Source of the DNA: Acidimicrobiia bacterium
Lineage (GTDB): Bacteria; Actinomycetota; Acidimicrobiia; Acidimicrobiales; Bin134
Length of the DNA: 64,000 nucleotides
Assembly: GCA_022826705.1 (NCBI GenBank)
Contig: JAJDUJ010000027.1
Coordinates: forward strand, 293,880-357,879
Direction: 5' to 3'
In this document: one piece after another, positions 45,669-53,231 of the stretch
How positions within the stretch are numbered: position 1 is the stretch's first letter
How the letters are laid out: every line of letters begins with the position of its first letter
Program-made: the position numbers and the translations under genes
The notes under the pieces: generated by a model
Seen by the model: only the letters and a program-made list of their open reading frames with translations
Database searches by the model: none
What the model was told of the DNA's origin: nothing

Positions 45669-46849
45669 GTGAAGCGGCGCAGGGCGTGGCGGCGGCGCTC
45701 AGCATCCAGGGCAGCACGGTCGTCAGCGCTGAGCCGGGGGGTGTCGGGATGGAGGTGATTGTGGACCTCGGCCACCGCCATGAGCCGCAGCGTGGGCACC
45801 GGCGCGGTATCAGCGTTGTTCCACCGGTAGGTGATGGCGCCTTGGGGGCACCCGCCCAAAGCGATCCAGTTCTGGATGCCGGGATCTTGGTGGGAGATCA
45901 CCACCCGCAACACTCCGTCGGGGTCGAGGCGGGCCTGGGAGTCGTTCATGGTTGTGGGCAGGTTCACGTAATCGAGGCTCTGGTACCAGGTGTCGCCCAC
46001 TTGGATGTTCCAGTACAGGCAGTCGGGCGGCGTTACCTCGAACAACAGGGCCTCGTCGGGGGCCACCTCATACCAGCACTGCCCGTAGGACTGTTTCTCG
46101 CTTCCCCCTTGGGCGCTCTGGCTCACCTTGTGAGGGGGAACATGGTCGAAAGAGTTGATCTGGCCCCGGTCGCGCTGGCTTCCGGCGAATTCGGTCCAGA
46201 ACTTGGGCACGGTGTCCACCTCCCGGGCCAGCTCGTCGAACAGCTCGCAGGTCCGCACCGGATCGAGCCGGGCGGGCGGACCCGACGGGTCGAGGCATTC
46301 GAAATAGAGTTCGGCTTGGCTCTCAGCAGCCCAGTCGGAGAAGAACTGGCGCACGAACAGTCGACTCTCGCGCGGCTCCACCTGGAACCAGTCGCCGATG
46401 TGGTCGCCGGGGTCGGGGTCGGGGCTGAAGATCACGTTTATGCGGCCATCGCCGATGTCGGTCAGGTCTGTGCTGCCCACGTCGACGAGCTGGATGATGC
46501 GCCCCCGGCCGAAGCTGTGGTCCATCAGCGAAACCCCCAGGTAGCGCAGCGTATCGATGCGGCCGGTGAGGCGGTATGTGTGGCTCAGGTCCACCGGAGC
46601 GGTCATATACATCGCATCGGGATTGTCCTGACCCACCTTGAACGGGTACACCCAGCCCAGCTCGGGGTGTTCGGGGTCGTTGTTCTCCACGATCCGGTCG
46701 TAGGCCCAAAACAGCATCCTCAGATGGTGGCGCAGGCCCTCGGCTTGCTCAGAGGGATCTGCACCCCGCGCCGGGTCGAACACGTAGTCGGCCGACTGCT
46801 TGAGGCCGTCGCACAGCCGATCCCAGGCAGCCTTCAGTTCATTGTCCAC
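45662..46849 (-). CDS. DUF1214-like protein, paralog 2
   Basis: A 395-residue protein. Shared with paralog 3: GLRHHLRML, FGRGRIIQLV-type strand, QDNPDAMYMTAPVDLSHTYRL, VSHQDPGIQNWIALGGCPQG and the C-terminal ADDRAALDAERRRHALRRF. Paralog 3 is a tandem copy directly upstream, about 70 percent identical by inspection. GTG start 46849; the 20 bp before it match the region before paralog 3, so the duplication included promoter DNA. Probably cytosolic. Function unknown; similarity to the single-copy paralog at 21027 is lower. Confidence 0.65.
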   Translation of the reverse strand: MDNELKAAWDRLCDGLKQSADYVFDPARGADPSEQAEGLRHHLRMLFWAYDRIVENNDPEHPELGWVYPFKVGQDNPDAMYMTAPVDLSHTYRLTGRIDTLRYLGVSLMDHSFGRGRIIQLVDVGSTDLTDIGDGRINVIFSPDPDPGDHIGDWFQVEPRESRLFVRQFFSDWAAESQAELYFECLDPSGPPARLDPVRTCELFDELAREVDTVPKFWTEFAGSQRDRGQINSFDHVPPHKVSQSAQGGSEKQSYGQCWYEVAPDEALLFEVTPPDCLYWNIQVGDTWYQSLDYVNLPTTMNDSQARLDPDGVLRVVISHQDPGIQNWIALGGCPQGAITYRWNNADTAPVPTLRLMAVAEVHNHLHPDTPRLSADDRAALDAERRRHALRRFTR

Positions 46850-46886
46850 GCCGTATGTCTAGCCGCGGCTCCGGCTGATCGCCTTG

Positions 46887-48071
46887 CTATCTGGTGAAGC
46901 GGCGCAGGGCGTGGCGGCGGCGCTCGGCGTCGAGTGCGGCGCGCTCGTCGGCGCTGAGCCGGGGGGTGTCGGGATGGAGATGGTTTTGGACCTCGGACAC
47001 CGGTAAGAGGCCCACAGTGGGCACCGGCGCGGAGTCGGCGTTGTTCCACCGGTAGGTGAGCACTCCTTGGGGACAGCCGCCCAAAGCGATCCAGTTCTGG
47101 ATGCCGGGGTCTTGGTGGGAGATCACCACTCGCAGCACGCCGTCGGGGTCGAGGCAGGCTTGGGAGTCGTTCATGGTGGTGGGGAGGTTGATGTAGTCGA
47201 GGCTCTGGAACCAGGTGTCGCCCACCTGGATGTTCCAGTACAGGCAGTTGGGCGGGGTCACCTCCAACAGCAGAGCCTCGTCGGGGCCCACCTCAAACCA
47301 GCACCCACCGTAGGCCTGCTGGTCGCTGCCCCCGAGGCCCTCGCCGCTCACCTTCCCGTGGATGTGCTCGAAGGTGTGCATCTCGCCCCGGTCGCGGTAG
47401 CCCACCGCATAGTCGGTCCAGAACTTCGGAACGGTGTTGATCTCGTTGGCCACCTCGTCGATCAGCGCCGCGGTGCGAACCGAGTCGAGCCGGGCGGGCG
47501 GACCGTCGGGATCGAGGCACTCCAGGTACAGCTCGGCATGGCTCTCGGCGGCCCAGTCGGAGAAGAACTGGCGCACCAGCAGCCGGGAGAACTCGGGCTC
47601 AACCTGGTACCAGTCGCCGACGTGGTCGCCGGGGTCGGGTTCGGGGCTGAACACCACGTTGATGCGCCCACCGCCGATGTCGGTGAGGTCGGGCGTGCCC
47701 ACGTTGAGCTGCTGGGTGATGCCACCCCGGCCGGAGACGAAGTTCAATATCGACACCCCCAGGTAGCGGACGGTGTCTATGCGGCCGGTGAGGCGGTATG
47801 GGCGGCTCAAATCCACCGGCGCGGTCTGATACAGCCCGTCGGGGTTGTCCTGGCCGAACTTGGAGGGATAGGTCCATCCCAGTTCGGGGTGCTGGGGATC
47901 GTTGTTCTCGAGAGTCCGGTCGAGCGCCAAATAGAGCATCCGCAGGTGATGTCGCAACCCCTCGGCCTGCTCAGAAGCGTCCACCCCTAGCTTCGGGTCG
48001 AAGACATAGTCGGCCGATTCCTTCAGCGTGTCGCACAGCCGGTCCCAGGAAGCTCTCAAGTCTTGGTCCAT
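46887..48071 (-). CDS. DUF1214-like protein, paralog 3
   Basis: A 394-residue protein, tandem copy of paralog 2. It begins MDQDLRASWDRLCDTLKES and continues with QDNPDGLYQTAPVDLSRPYRL, SGRGGITQQLNV and the same C-terminal ADERAALDAERRRHALRRF. The two genes are 37 bp apart. The intergene sequences contain the same GCTAGACATA block before the start codons. ATG 48071. Function unknown. Confidence 0.65.
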   Translation of the reverse strand: MDQDLRASWDRLCDTLKESADYVFDPKLGVDASEQAEGLRHHLRMLYLALDRTLENNDPQHPELGWTYPSKFGQDNPDGLYQTAPVDLSRPYRLTGRIDTVRYLGVSILNFVSGRGGITQQLNVGTPDLTDIGGGRINVVFSPEPDPGDHVGDWYQVEPEFSRLLVRQFFSDWAAESHAELYLECLDPDGPPARLDSVRTAALIDEVANEINTVPKFWTDYAVGYRDRGEMHTFEHIHGKVSGEGLGGSDQQAYGGCWFEVGPDEALLLEVTPPNCLYWNIQVGDTWFQSLDYINLPTTMNDSQACLDPDGVLRVVISHQDPGIQNWIALGGCPQGVLTYRWNNADSAPVPTVGLLPVSEVQNHLHPDTPRLSADERAALDAERRRHALRRFTR

Positions 48072-48108
48072 CCGCTATGTCTAGCGCCCTCTTGTGGCTG
48101 TGACCGCC

Positions 48109-48564
48109 TCAGGCTGCGGACTTGGGAGGCGCGTAGTAGGAGGTGTGGGAGCGCTGGAGATGGGTGGGCAGCCGGCGGAGTTGGGCGTGGTTGAGCGGGG
48201 GCAGCCGGCGCCGAATGGCGTAGCCGGTATGGCTTTCAGAGGCCAGCCGGAACATCACCAGGCGGTGCAGGGTGCGATGGAGGCCGCCTCGGGGTCCGGC
48301 CTTGGGGCTGATCCCCAACTGCAAGGTGATGGGGGCCACGGGAAGCTCGAACCCGTCGGGGGAGTTGTCGAACTCTTGGGCCACGTAGCGCATGAGCCAC
48401 GCCGCGGTGGGGCCGATCACCCCGAGCCAGAACTGCTCCACGTATTTGGATCGGGGGTCGTGCCCGTTCTCCTCGGTGACCAGGTCGCGCCACGGTTCAA
48501 TCCACAGAGAAGAATGCGTGAGTAGGGATGTCATGGGAGGATCGTTTCTGCCGGCAGTCGCCAT
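48109..48564 (-). CDS. Hypothetical protein with conserved-looking core
   Basis: A protein of up to 166 residues that I do not recognise. Core segments: SSLWIEPWRDLVTEENGHDP, VEQFWLGVIGPTAAWLMRYV and RLPPLNHAQLRRLPTHLQRS. The TAAWLMRYVAQEF helix and the later Arg/Leu-rich tail suggest a small helical regulatory or DNA-binding protein; the run-on basic C-terminus ends PPKSAA. Three in-frame ATGs exist (48609, 48564, 48534). The one at 48609 would lie upstream of the predicted transcription start, so 48564 or 48534 is more likely. Divergent from the sirtuin gene. Confidence 0.5.
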   Translation of the reverse strand: MATAGRNDPPMTSLLTHSSLWIEPWRDLVTEENGHDPRSKYVEQFWLGVIGPTAAWLMRYVAQEFDNSPDGFELPVAPITLQLGISPKAGPRGGLHRTLHRLVMFRLASESHTGYAIRRRLPPLNHAQLRRLPTHLQRSHTSYYAPPKSAA

Positions 48565-48592
48565 GCCAGATACAGGGAGGAAGTTTTGGTGT

Positions 48593-48622
48593 ATTTTGCC
48601 TATGTTCATGTAATATTGTCAA
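48593..48622 (-). promoter_or_regulatory. Promoter TTGACA-N18-CAAAAT of the hypothetical gene
   Basis: On the minus strand a perfect TTGACA (48617-48622) and CAAAAT (48593-48598) with an 18-base spacer. This is the only perfect -35 box noted in the window. Confidence 0.5.
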
Positions 48623-48624
48623 TA
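48611..48624 (+). promoter_or_regulatory. -10 TAATAT and overlapping palindrome TATTG-T-CAATA
   Basis: TAATAT at 48611-48616 is a near-consensus -10 for the sirtuin gene. The 11-bp palindrome TATTGTCAATA (48614-48624) overlaps it and the TTGACA of the opposing promoter, so one repressor could control both genes. Confidence 0.4.
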
Positions 48625-48640
48625 GTCAGATCGGAAATTC

Positions 48641-49414
48641 ATGCGGCCGATTGATGAGCTGACCGCCGAGATCGACGCAGCCCGGGCAGTGCTGGGCCCG
48701 GCCGAGAGAATTGTGGTGCTCACCGGGGCGGGGATCTCCACCGACAGCGGTATCCCCGACTTCCGGGGGCCGGAGGGGCTATGGACCAAGAACCCCGAGG
48801 CCGAGAAGACGGCCACCTTGTCGTCGTATGTGTCCGACCCCGAGCTGCGTAAGCGCAACTGGCAGCGGCTGGCCGAGGGGTCGATGTGGGAGGGCAAGGA
48901 GCCAAACCCGGGCCACCGGGCCCTGGTGGAGCTGGAGCGCCAGGGAAAGCTGCATACGCTGATCACCCAGAACGTCGACGGTTTGCACCGGGCCGCGGGC
49001 ACCTCTGAAGAGCGGTTGGTGGAGATCCACGGCACAACCTCCAAGTTCCGGTGCCTCGATTGCGGGGACACCGCCCCGATGGAGTTTGCCCTGGAGCGGG
49101 TGAGGGCGGGGGAGGCCGACCCGCCGTGTCGGATCTGCGGCGGGATATTGAAGTCGGCCACCATCTCGTTCGGCCAGAACCTGGTGATGGCCGACTTGCA
49201 CCGGTCGGAGCAAGCCGCCATGGCCTGCGACGTGCTGCTGGCGGTGGGCTCCACCCTCACCGTGTACCCGATTGCCAACGTTGTGCCCATCGCCCATCAG
49301 GCCGGGGCCCCGATAGTGATCGTGAACGCTGAGCCCACCCCGTTCGACGGACTGGCCGCCGCGGTGGTGCCGGCCTCGATCAGCGACGCGCTGCCGTTGA
49401 TCCTGGCGCCGTGA
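48641..49414 (+). CDS. cobB: SIR2-family NAD-dependent protein deacylase
   Basis: Removes acyl groups from lysines using NAD. The 257-residue protein has GAGISTDSGIPDFRG, the TQNVDGLHRAAG catalytic segment with the general-base His in IHGTTS, the zinc Cys pairs CLDCG and CRICG, and the SFGQNL and VGSTLTVYP NAD segments. The class is the bacterial deacetylase type; the Tyr/Arg that mark desuccinylases are not evident. Shares a divergent AT-rich promoter with the hypothetical gene at 48109. Confidence 0.92.
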   Translation: MRPIDELTAEIDAARAVLGPAERIVVLTGAGISTDSGIPDFRGPEGLWTKNPEAEKTATLSSYVSDPELRKRNWQRLAEGSMWEGKEPNPGHRALVELERQGKLHTLITQNVDGLHRAAGTSEERLVEIHGTTSKFRCLDCGDTAPMEFALERVRAGEADPPCRICGGILKSATISFGQNLVMADLHRSEQAAMACDVLLAVGSTLTVYPIANVVPIAHQAGAPIVIVNAEPTPFDGLAAAVVPASISDALPLILAP

Positions 49415-49462
49415 ATTGGGGGATTGGTAAAATCGGACTAACTAGGTAGGATTTCTATCGCT

Positions 49463-50626
49463 ATGTCCACGTTCAGAGATCTGCTCCGAGAGGCCAAGGC
49501 TGTAATCAGGGAGACCGACCCGGCTGGTGCTGAGGCGATGCTGGCGCAGGGCGCGGTGCTCCTCGATGTGAGGGAGCCCGATGAGTTCGAGCAGGGAGCG
49601 ATACCGGGCTCGGTCCACATCCCCCGGGGCAATCTGGAGCCCAACGTGGAGAACCGCCTGCCCGACAAGGACGCTGCGTTGGTGGTGATGTGCGCGGGCG
49701 GCGTGCGCTCGGCGTTCGCGGCCCAGACCCTCCAGGAGATGGGATACCGCGACGTGGTGTCCATGGACGGCGGCTTCAACCGCTGGAAGGACCAGGGCCG
49801 CAATTGGGGGGTGCCGGTGTCGCTCACCCCGGATCAGACCAACCGCTACCACCGCCACCTGCTGCTGCCCGAAGTAGGCGTGGATGGACAGCTCAAGCTG
49901 CTGGAAGCCAAGGTGCTGTGCCTGGGCGCCGGTGGGCTGGGCTCGCCTGCGGCCCTGTATTTGGCCGCGGCGGGAGTGGGAACCGTGGGCATCGTGGACA
50001 TGGACGTGGTGGATGCCTCCAACCTCCAGCGCCAGATTCTCCACAACCTCGACCGGGTGGGGGATCGCAAGGTGGACTCGGCCAAGAAGACCCTCAACGC
50101 CTTGAACCCGGATGTGAATGTGGTGACCTACGACGTGCGGCTGGGCGCCGACAACATCGTGGACATCATCAAGGACTACGACGTGATCGTGGATGGCGCC
50201 GACAACTTCCCGGTGCGATACATGCTCAACGACGCCTCGGTGAAGCTGGGCATCCCCGTGGTCCACGGGTCGATCTTCCGGTTCGAGGGCCAGGTCACGG
50301 TTTTCGACCCCCGCAACGGCCCCACCTATCGAGACATGATCCCCGAGCCGCCTCCCGCCGAGATGGCCCCGAGCTGCGCCGAGGCCGGGGTGCTGGGCGT
50401 GCTGCCCGGAATCGTGGGGTCGATCCAGGCGCTGGAGGCCATCAAGCTGATCCTGGGCCACGGCGACACTCTGGTGGGCCGGCTGCTCGCGTTTGACGCC
50501 AGCGAGATGTCGTTCCGGGAATACAGGCTGCGGCCCGACCCGGACCAGCCCATCACCTGGGAGAACCGGGACAAGATCCAAGTGGTGGAACTCGACGGCC
50601 TCTGCGCCCCGGCCCCGATCGGCTAG
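49463..50626 (+). CDS. N-terminal rhodanese fused to ThiF/MoeB-type adenylyltransferase
   Basis: A 387-residue two-domain protein. Residues about 1-115 are a rhodanese with the active-site Cys in VMCAGGVRSAFA. Residues about 125-387 are a ThiF/MoeB E1-like fold: RYHRHLLLPEVGVDGQ, GAGGLGSPAALYLA for ATP and DMDVVDASNLQRQIL. This is the reverse of the MoeZ order, where the rhodanese is C-terminal. The zinc Cys pairs of MoeB are not obvious. It would adenylate a sulfur-carrier protein such as CysO, MoaD or ThiS and load sulfur; cysM and mec in this window make CysO attractive. Confidence 0.85.
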   Translation: MSTFRDLLREAKAVIRETDPAGAEAMLAQGAVLLDVREPDEFEQGAIPGSVHIPRGNLEPNVENRLPDKDAALVVMCAGGVRSAFAAQTLQEMGYRDVVSMDGGFNRWKDQGRNWGVPVSLTPDQTNRYHRHLLLPEVGVDGQLKLLEAKVLCLGAGGLGSPAALYLAAAGVGTVGIVDMDVVDASNLQRQILHNLDRVGDRKVDSAKKTLNALNPDVNVVTYDVRLGADNIVDIIKDYDVIVDGADNFPVRYMLNDASVKLGIPVVHGSIFRFEGQVTVFDPRNGPTYRDMIPEPPPAEMAPSCAEAGVLGVLPGIVGSIQALEAIKLILGHGDTLVGRLLAFDASEMSFREYRLRPDPDQPITWENRDKIQVVELDGLCAPAPIG

Positions 50627-50662
50627 CGGTCAGAATCGCCAGCTCGCCGCTGGAATTGCTGG

Positions 50663-51028
50663 CTAACCCTCAGGCTCAGCGTCTTTTCTCTGTGCGTCGA
50701 GTTCTCGGCGCAAAAGCGCCACCTCTTCCATGAGGATCTGGATGCGCTGCTCGGAGCGGCTGAGCTCCCACGAGTATTGCACCAGCACAACCAGCACGAA
50801 GCCCAGGGCGGCCATGAACACCAGTGATGGGGTGTACTCCACTCCGAGCCAGCCGCCCACCGTGTCGACCACGTCGGGCGCTGCCGCCATCACCAGCATC
50901 ACCGCGGAGGTGGCCATCCACAGCAGCCCGTACTTGGAGACCAAGCCCCCTCGTCGCTGGAGCTTGAGGATGATGGCCACCACAAAGGCGGCCAGCAGAG
51001 CGGAAACGATTCGGGCGGTGAGGCTCAT
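50663..51028 (-). CDS. DUF2304 membrane protein
   Basis: A 121-residue protein with three membrane helices (about residues 5-22, 34-55, 68-87) and a C-terminal coiled-coil (SRSEQRIQILMEEVALLRRELDAQ in parts). DUF2304 proteins accompany GT2 glycosyltransferases in envelope loci and probably hold them at the membrane. It overlaps the upstream GT2 gene by four bases (ATGA-type), so the two are translationally coupled. Confidence 0.85.
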   Translation of the reverse strand: MSLTARIVSALLAAFVVAIILKLQRRGGLVSKYGLLWMATSAVMLVMAAAPDVVDTVGGWLGVEYTPSLVFMAALGFVLVVLVQYSWELSRSEQRIQILMEEVALLRRELDAQRKDAEPEG

Positions 51029-51765
51029 GATCGACCTCCTATCGAGATGGCGAGCAAGGTTCGCAGATAGTGGAAAACCAGCCGTGCCCCCTGGGTGGAG
51101 GGCTGGCCTCCCTGGCGAGAGGCCATCGTCACCGGCACTTCAGCAATAGCGAGCCCGGCCCGGGCGGCTATCGACAGCCCGAGCAGGTTGTCTAGGTACC
51201 CGGCCGGAAGCTGCCGGGAGAACAGCTCCACGCAGGGCCTTGACATCGCCCAGAACCCAGATGTGGGGTCGGTGAGCGCCACCCCGCGGCGATGGCGGAG
51301 CACTCGGCTGACCACGCGTATAGCTGCTCGCCGGATGCGGGACACCGGGTAGGGGACCGCGCAATCGGGGTGGAATCGGCTGCCCAGCACCAGATCGGCC
51401 CCCGAATGGCAGGCGGCCACCAGGGCGGGGATATCGGTGGCAATGTGCTGGCCGTCGGCGTCCAGCACCAGGGCGCAGTCCCACTGGCGTCCGGCGGCGT
51501 AGCGGAAACCCAGTCGAAGAGCGGCCCCGTACCCCAGGTTGACCGGCAATCGCAGCACCGTGGCGCCTGCGACGGCTGCCGCTTCCGCGGTGGAGTCGGC
51601 GGATCCGTCGTCCACCACCACCACCTCTACTGACCTCGCTTCAGCTGGCCTCACTTCTGCTGGCCCGGAGCAGGTCCGCTGCACCTCGGCGATCACCGCG
51701 CCCACGGTGTTCTCCTCGTTGTAGGCCGGGATTACGGCGATCAGGTCCGGGTTGTCCACAGCCAC
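51025..51765 (-). CDS. Family 2 glycosyltransferase (polyprenyl-phosphate type)
   Basis: A 246-residue inverting GT2 enzyme similar to dolichyl-phosphate mannosyl/glucosyltransferases. It shows the N-terminal IAVIPAYNEENTVGAV, the nucleotide segment VVVVDDGSADSTAEAA, and the catalytic metal motif LDADGQH (DxDG). The LTDPTSGFWAMSR segment is typical of this subgroup. Likely makes a lipid-linked sugar for the GT-C proteins encoded beside it. Starts ATG/GTG near 51765 next to the GT-C-like gene end at 51769. Confidence 0.9.
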   Translation of the reverse strand: MAVDNPDLIAVIPAYNEENTVGAVIAEVQRTCSGPAEVRPAEARSVEVVVVDDGSADSTAEAAAVAGATVLRLPVNLGYGAALRLGFRYAAGRQWDCALVLDADGQHIATDIPALVAACHSGADLVLGSRFHPDCAVPYPVSRIRRAAIRVVSRVLRHRRGVALTDPTSGFWAMSRPCVELFSRQLPAGYLDNLLGLSIAARAGLAIAEVPVTMASRQGGQPSTQGARLVFHYLRTLLAISIGGRS

Positions 51766-51768
51766 AGC

Positions 51769-53157
51769 CTAGGTAGCGACACCGGCCAAGGTTGCCCCCG
51801 CGGCCGTCAACACCACTGCGGTGAGGCCCCAGCGGATCAAGCGGTTGTCGAGCACCGGTACGAGGGCGGCCGCCGCGAAGGGCAGCAGCGACAGTCCGTA
51901 CCGGGGATTGGTGTCGAAGTAGATTCCCAGCGTCAGGTAGCTGGTGACCATGGTCACCACTCCGGTGGCCACCATCCCGGTGACCGCGGCGGCAGCCAGC
52001 GCCCGGTGGTTCGATCCCTTTGCCGCGAACAGCGCCACCGCCCCCAGGCCCACCAGAATCAGCAGGTTCATGAGATCGCCGAGGGGCTCCAGCAGATTCC
52101 GGGGCAGGGTGTCGGGCACGAAGGGATCCCGCAGGGGGGTGAGTGTGGAGAAGAGCTCGTCGCCGAGGTTGTGCCACTGGAAGCTGTCCACCTGGTAGAT
52201 GGCGTTGGTGGGCAGTTGCTCGGCGGGGATGTGGCCCCGGGCTTCCTGAACCGCCGACCACGAGACAATCGAGGCCACCGTCAAGATGACCGCGGCCCCG
52301 GCGGCCGCCGACCAGGCCCGGATTTGGCGCCGGGTGAGGCTGTTTCGCTGCTGCCAGCCCCGCGCCGCCAGGTACACCACGGCCGCGCCCACCGCTACCG
52401 AGTTGGTGAACTTGAGCCACACCGCGGCCATCGAGGCCACAGGAAGCAGCCACGCCGGGGCCCGCCCGGCCTCCCAGCGCAGGGCGGCGGCCAGCACCAG
52501 CGCCCCGCCCAACAGGGCGGTGGTGTCGGGATTGATGATCGACGATGCGTGCAATACCCGGGGGGACACGGCCAAAAGGATGATCAGCAGCGCCTTGGCC
52601 CAACTCGACGCCCCCAGGCTGCCCAGCACATACCAAAGCACGATTGCTGCGGCGCCCAGCCACAGGATTCCCACCAGCCGGGCGCCAGTGACCGGGCTGT
52701 CGACGCCAGGGGCGGCCTCGATCGCCGCCCCTCCCAGTGCGGTGGCGGTGTAGTAGACGGGGGGGTGGGGGGAGGCGGTGTTCAGCCCCCAGTTGGGAAA
52801 TTGGTCGGGGCTCAGCAGAAGCGACCGGCAGGGGGGCAGCTGCACCCGGGCGATGCTGTCGGGGCTGAGGGTTTCGATTCCCCGTTCGCCGGTCAGATGC
52901 AGCCAGTTGTTCAAGGCATCGATGGACAGCCGCGTCGGATAATCGATGCCCCGACAGGCGGCCTCCTCCATGGTCTCCTGGCCGATGGTGTCGCCGTGGC
53001 GGGGGACGTGGAACGGCGACTTGAGGGTGTAGTCGGTGTGCTGGAGCTCGTCAACGTGCGACAGGGCCGGGTGGTCTCGCACGTGCAGCCCCACCAGCAC
53101 CGCCACCGCTACCAGCACTGCGGCCAGCGCCACCCTGTCGCAGTTCCCACGTGACAC
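51769..53157 (-). CDS. GT-C-like integral membrane protein A
   Basis: A 462-residue multi-pass membrane protein. The first loop after the first helix holds SHVDELQHTDYTLKSPF, an acidic DE motif like the catalytic pair in GT-C enzymes and DUF2142 proteins. Further hydrophobic helices alternate with short loops, about ten in all. It shares this start with the divergent protein B. It likely transfers a sugar from a polyprenyl carrier in the periplasmic space. GTG start 53157, leaderless. The gene follows into the GT2/DUF2304 pair. Confidence 0.7.
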   Translation of the reverse strand: MSRGNCDRVALAAVLVAVAVLVGLHVRDHPALSHVDELQHTDYTLKSPFHVPRHGDTIGQETMEEAACRGIDYPTRLSIDALNNWLHLTGERGIETLSPDSIARVQLPPCRSLLLSPDQFPNWGLNTASPHPPVYYTATALGGAAIEAAPGVDSPVTGARLVGILWLGAAAIVLWYVLGSLGASSWAKALLIILLAVSPRVLHASSIINPDTTALLGGALVLAAALRWEAGRAPAWLLPVASMAAVWLKFTNSVAVGAAVVYLAARGWQQRNSLTRRQIRAWSAAAGAAVILTVASIVSWSAVQEARGHIPAEQLPTNAIYQVDSFQWHNLGDELFSTLTPLRDPFVPDTLPRNLLEPLGDLMNLLILVGLGAVALFAAKGSNHRALAAAAVTGMVATGVVTMVTSYLTLGIYFDTNPRYGLSLLPFAAAALVPVLDNRLIRWGLTAVVLTAAGATLAGVAT

Positions 53158-53163
53158 CTGCCA

Positions 53164-53169
53164 AGCGTA
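53164..53169 (-). promoter_or_regulatory. -10 hexamer TACGCT before GT-C-like A
   Basis: Ends 6 bases before GTG 53157 on the minus strand. Confidence 0.4.
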
Positions 53170-53231
53170 GACCTTGGGAATTACCGCCTCTGGTCAGACA
53201 ACCCGGGGTGGCTGTGCTACGCCTTCTAGCG

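Noticed and set aside
45686..47990. Long plus-strand frames (403 and 307 codons) opposite the DUF1214-like genes
   Set aside because: Mirror the minus-strand paralogs in both copies, no start signals, compositionally biased.
52006..53154. 382-codon plus-strand frame opposite GT-C-like A
   Set aside because: Hydrophilic Arg/Gly/Gln-rich shadow; the opposing frame has clean membrane helices.
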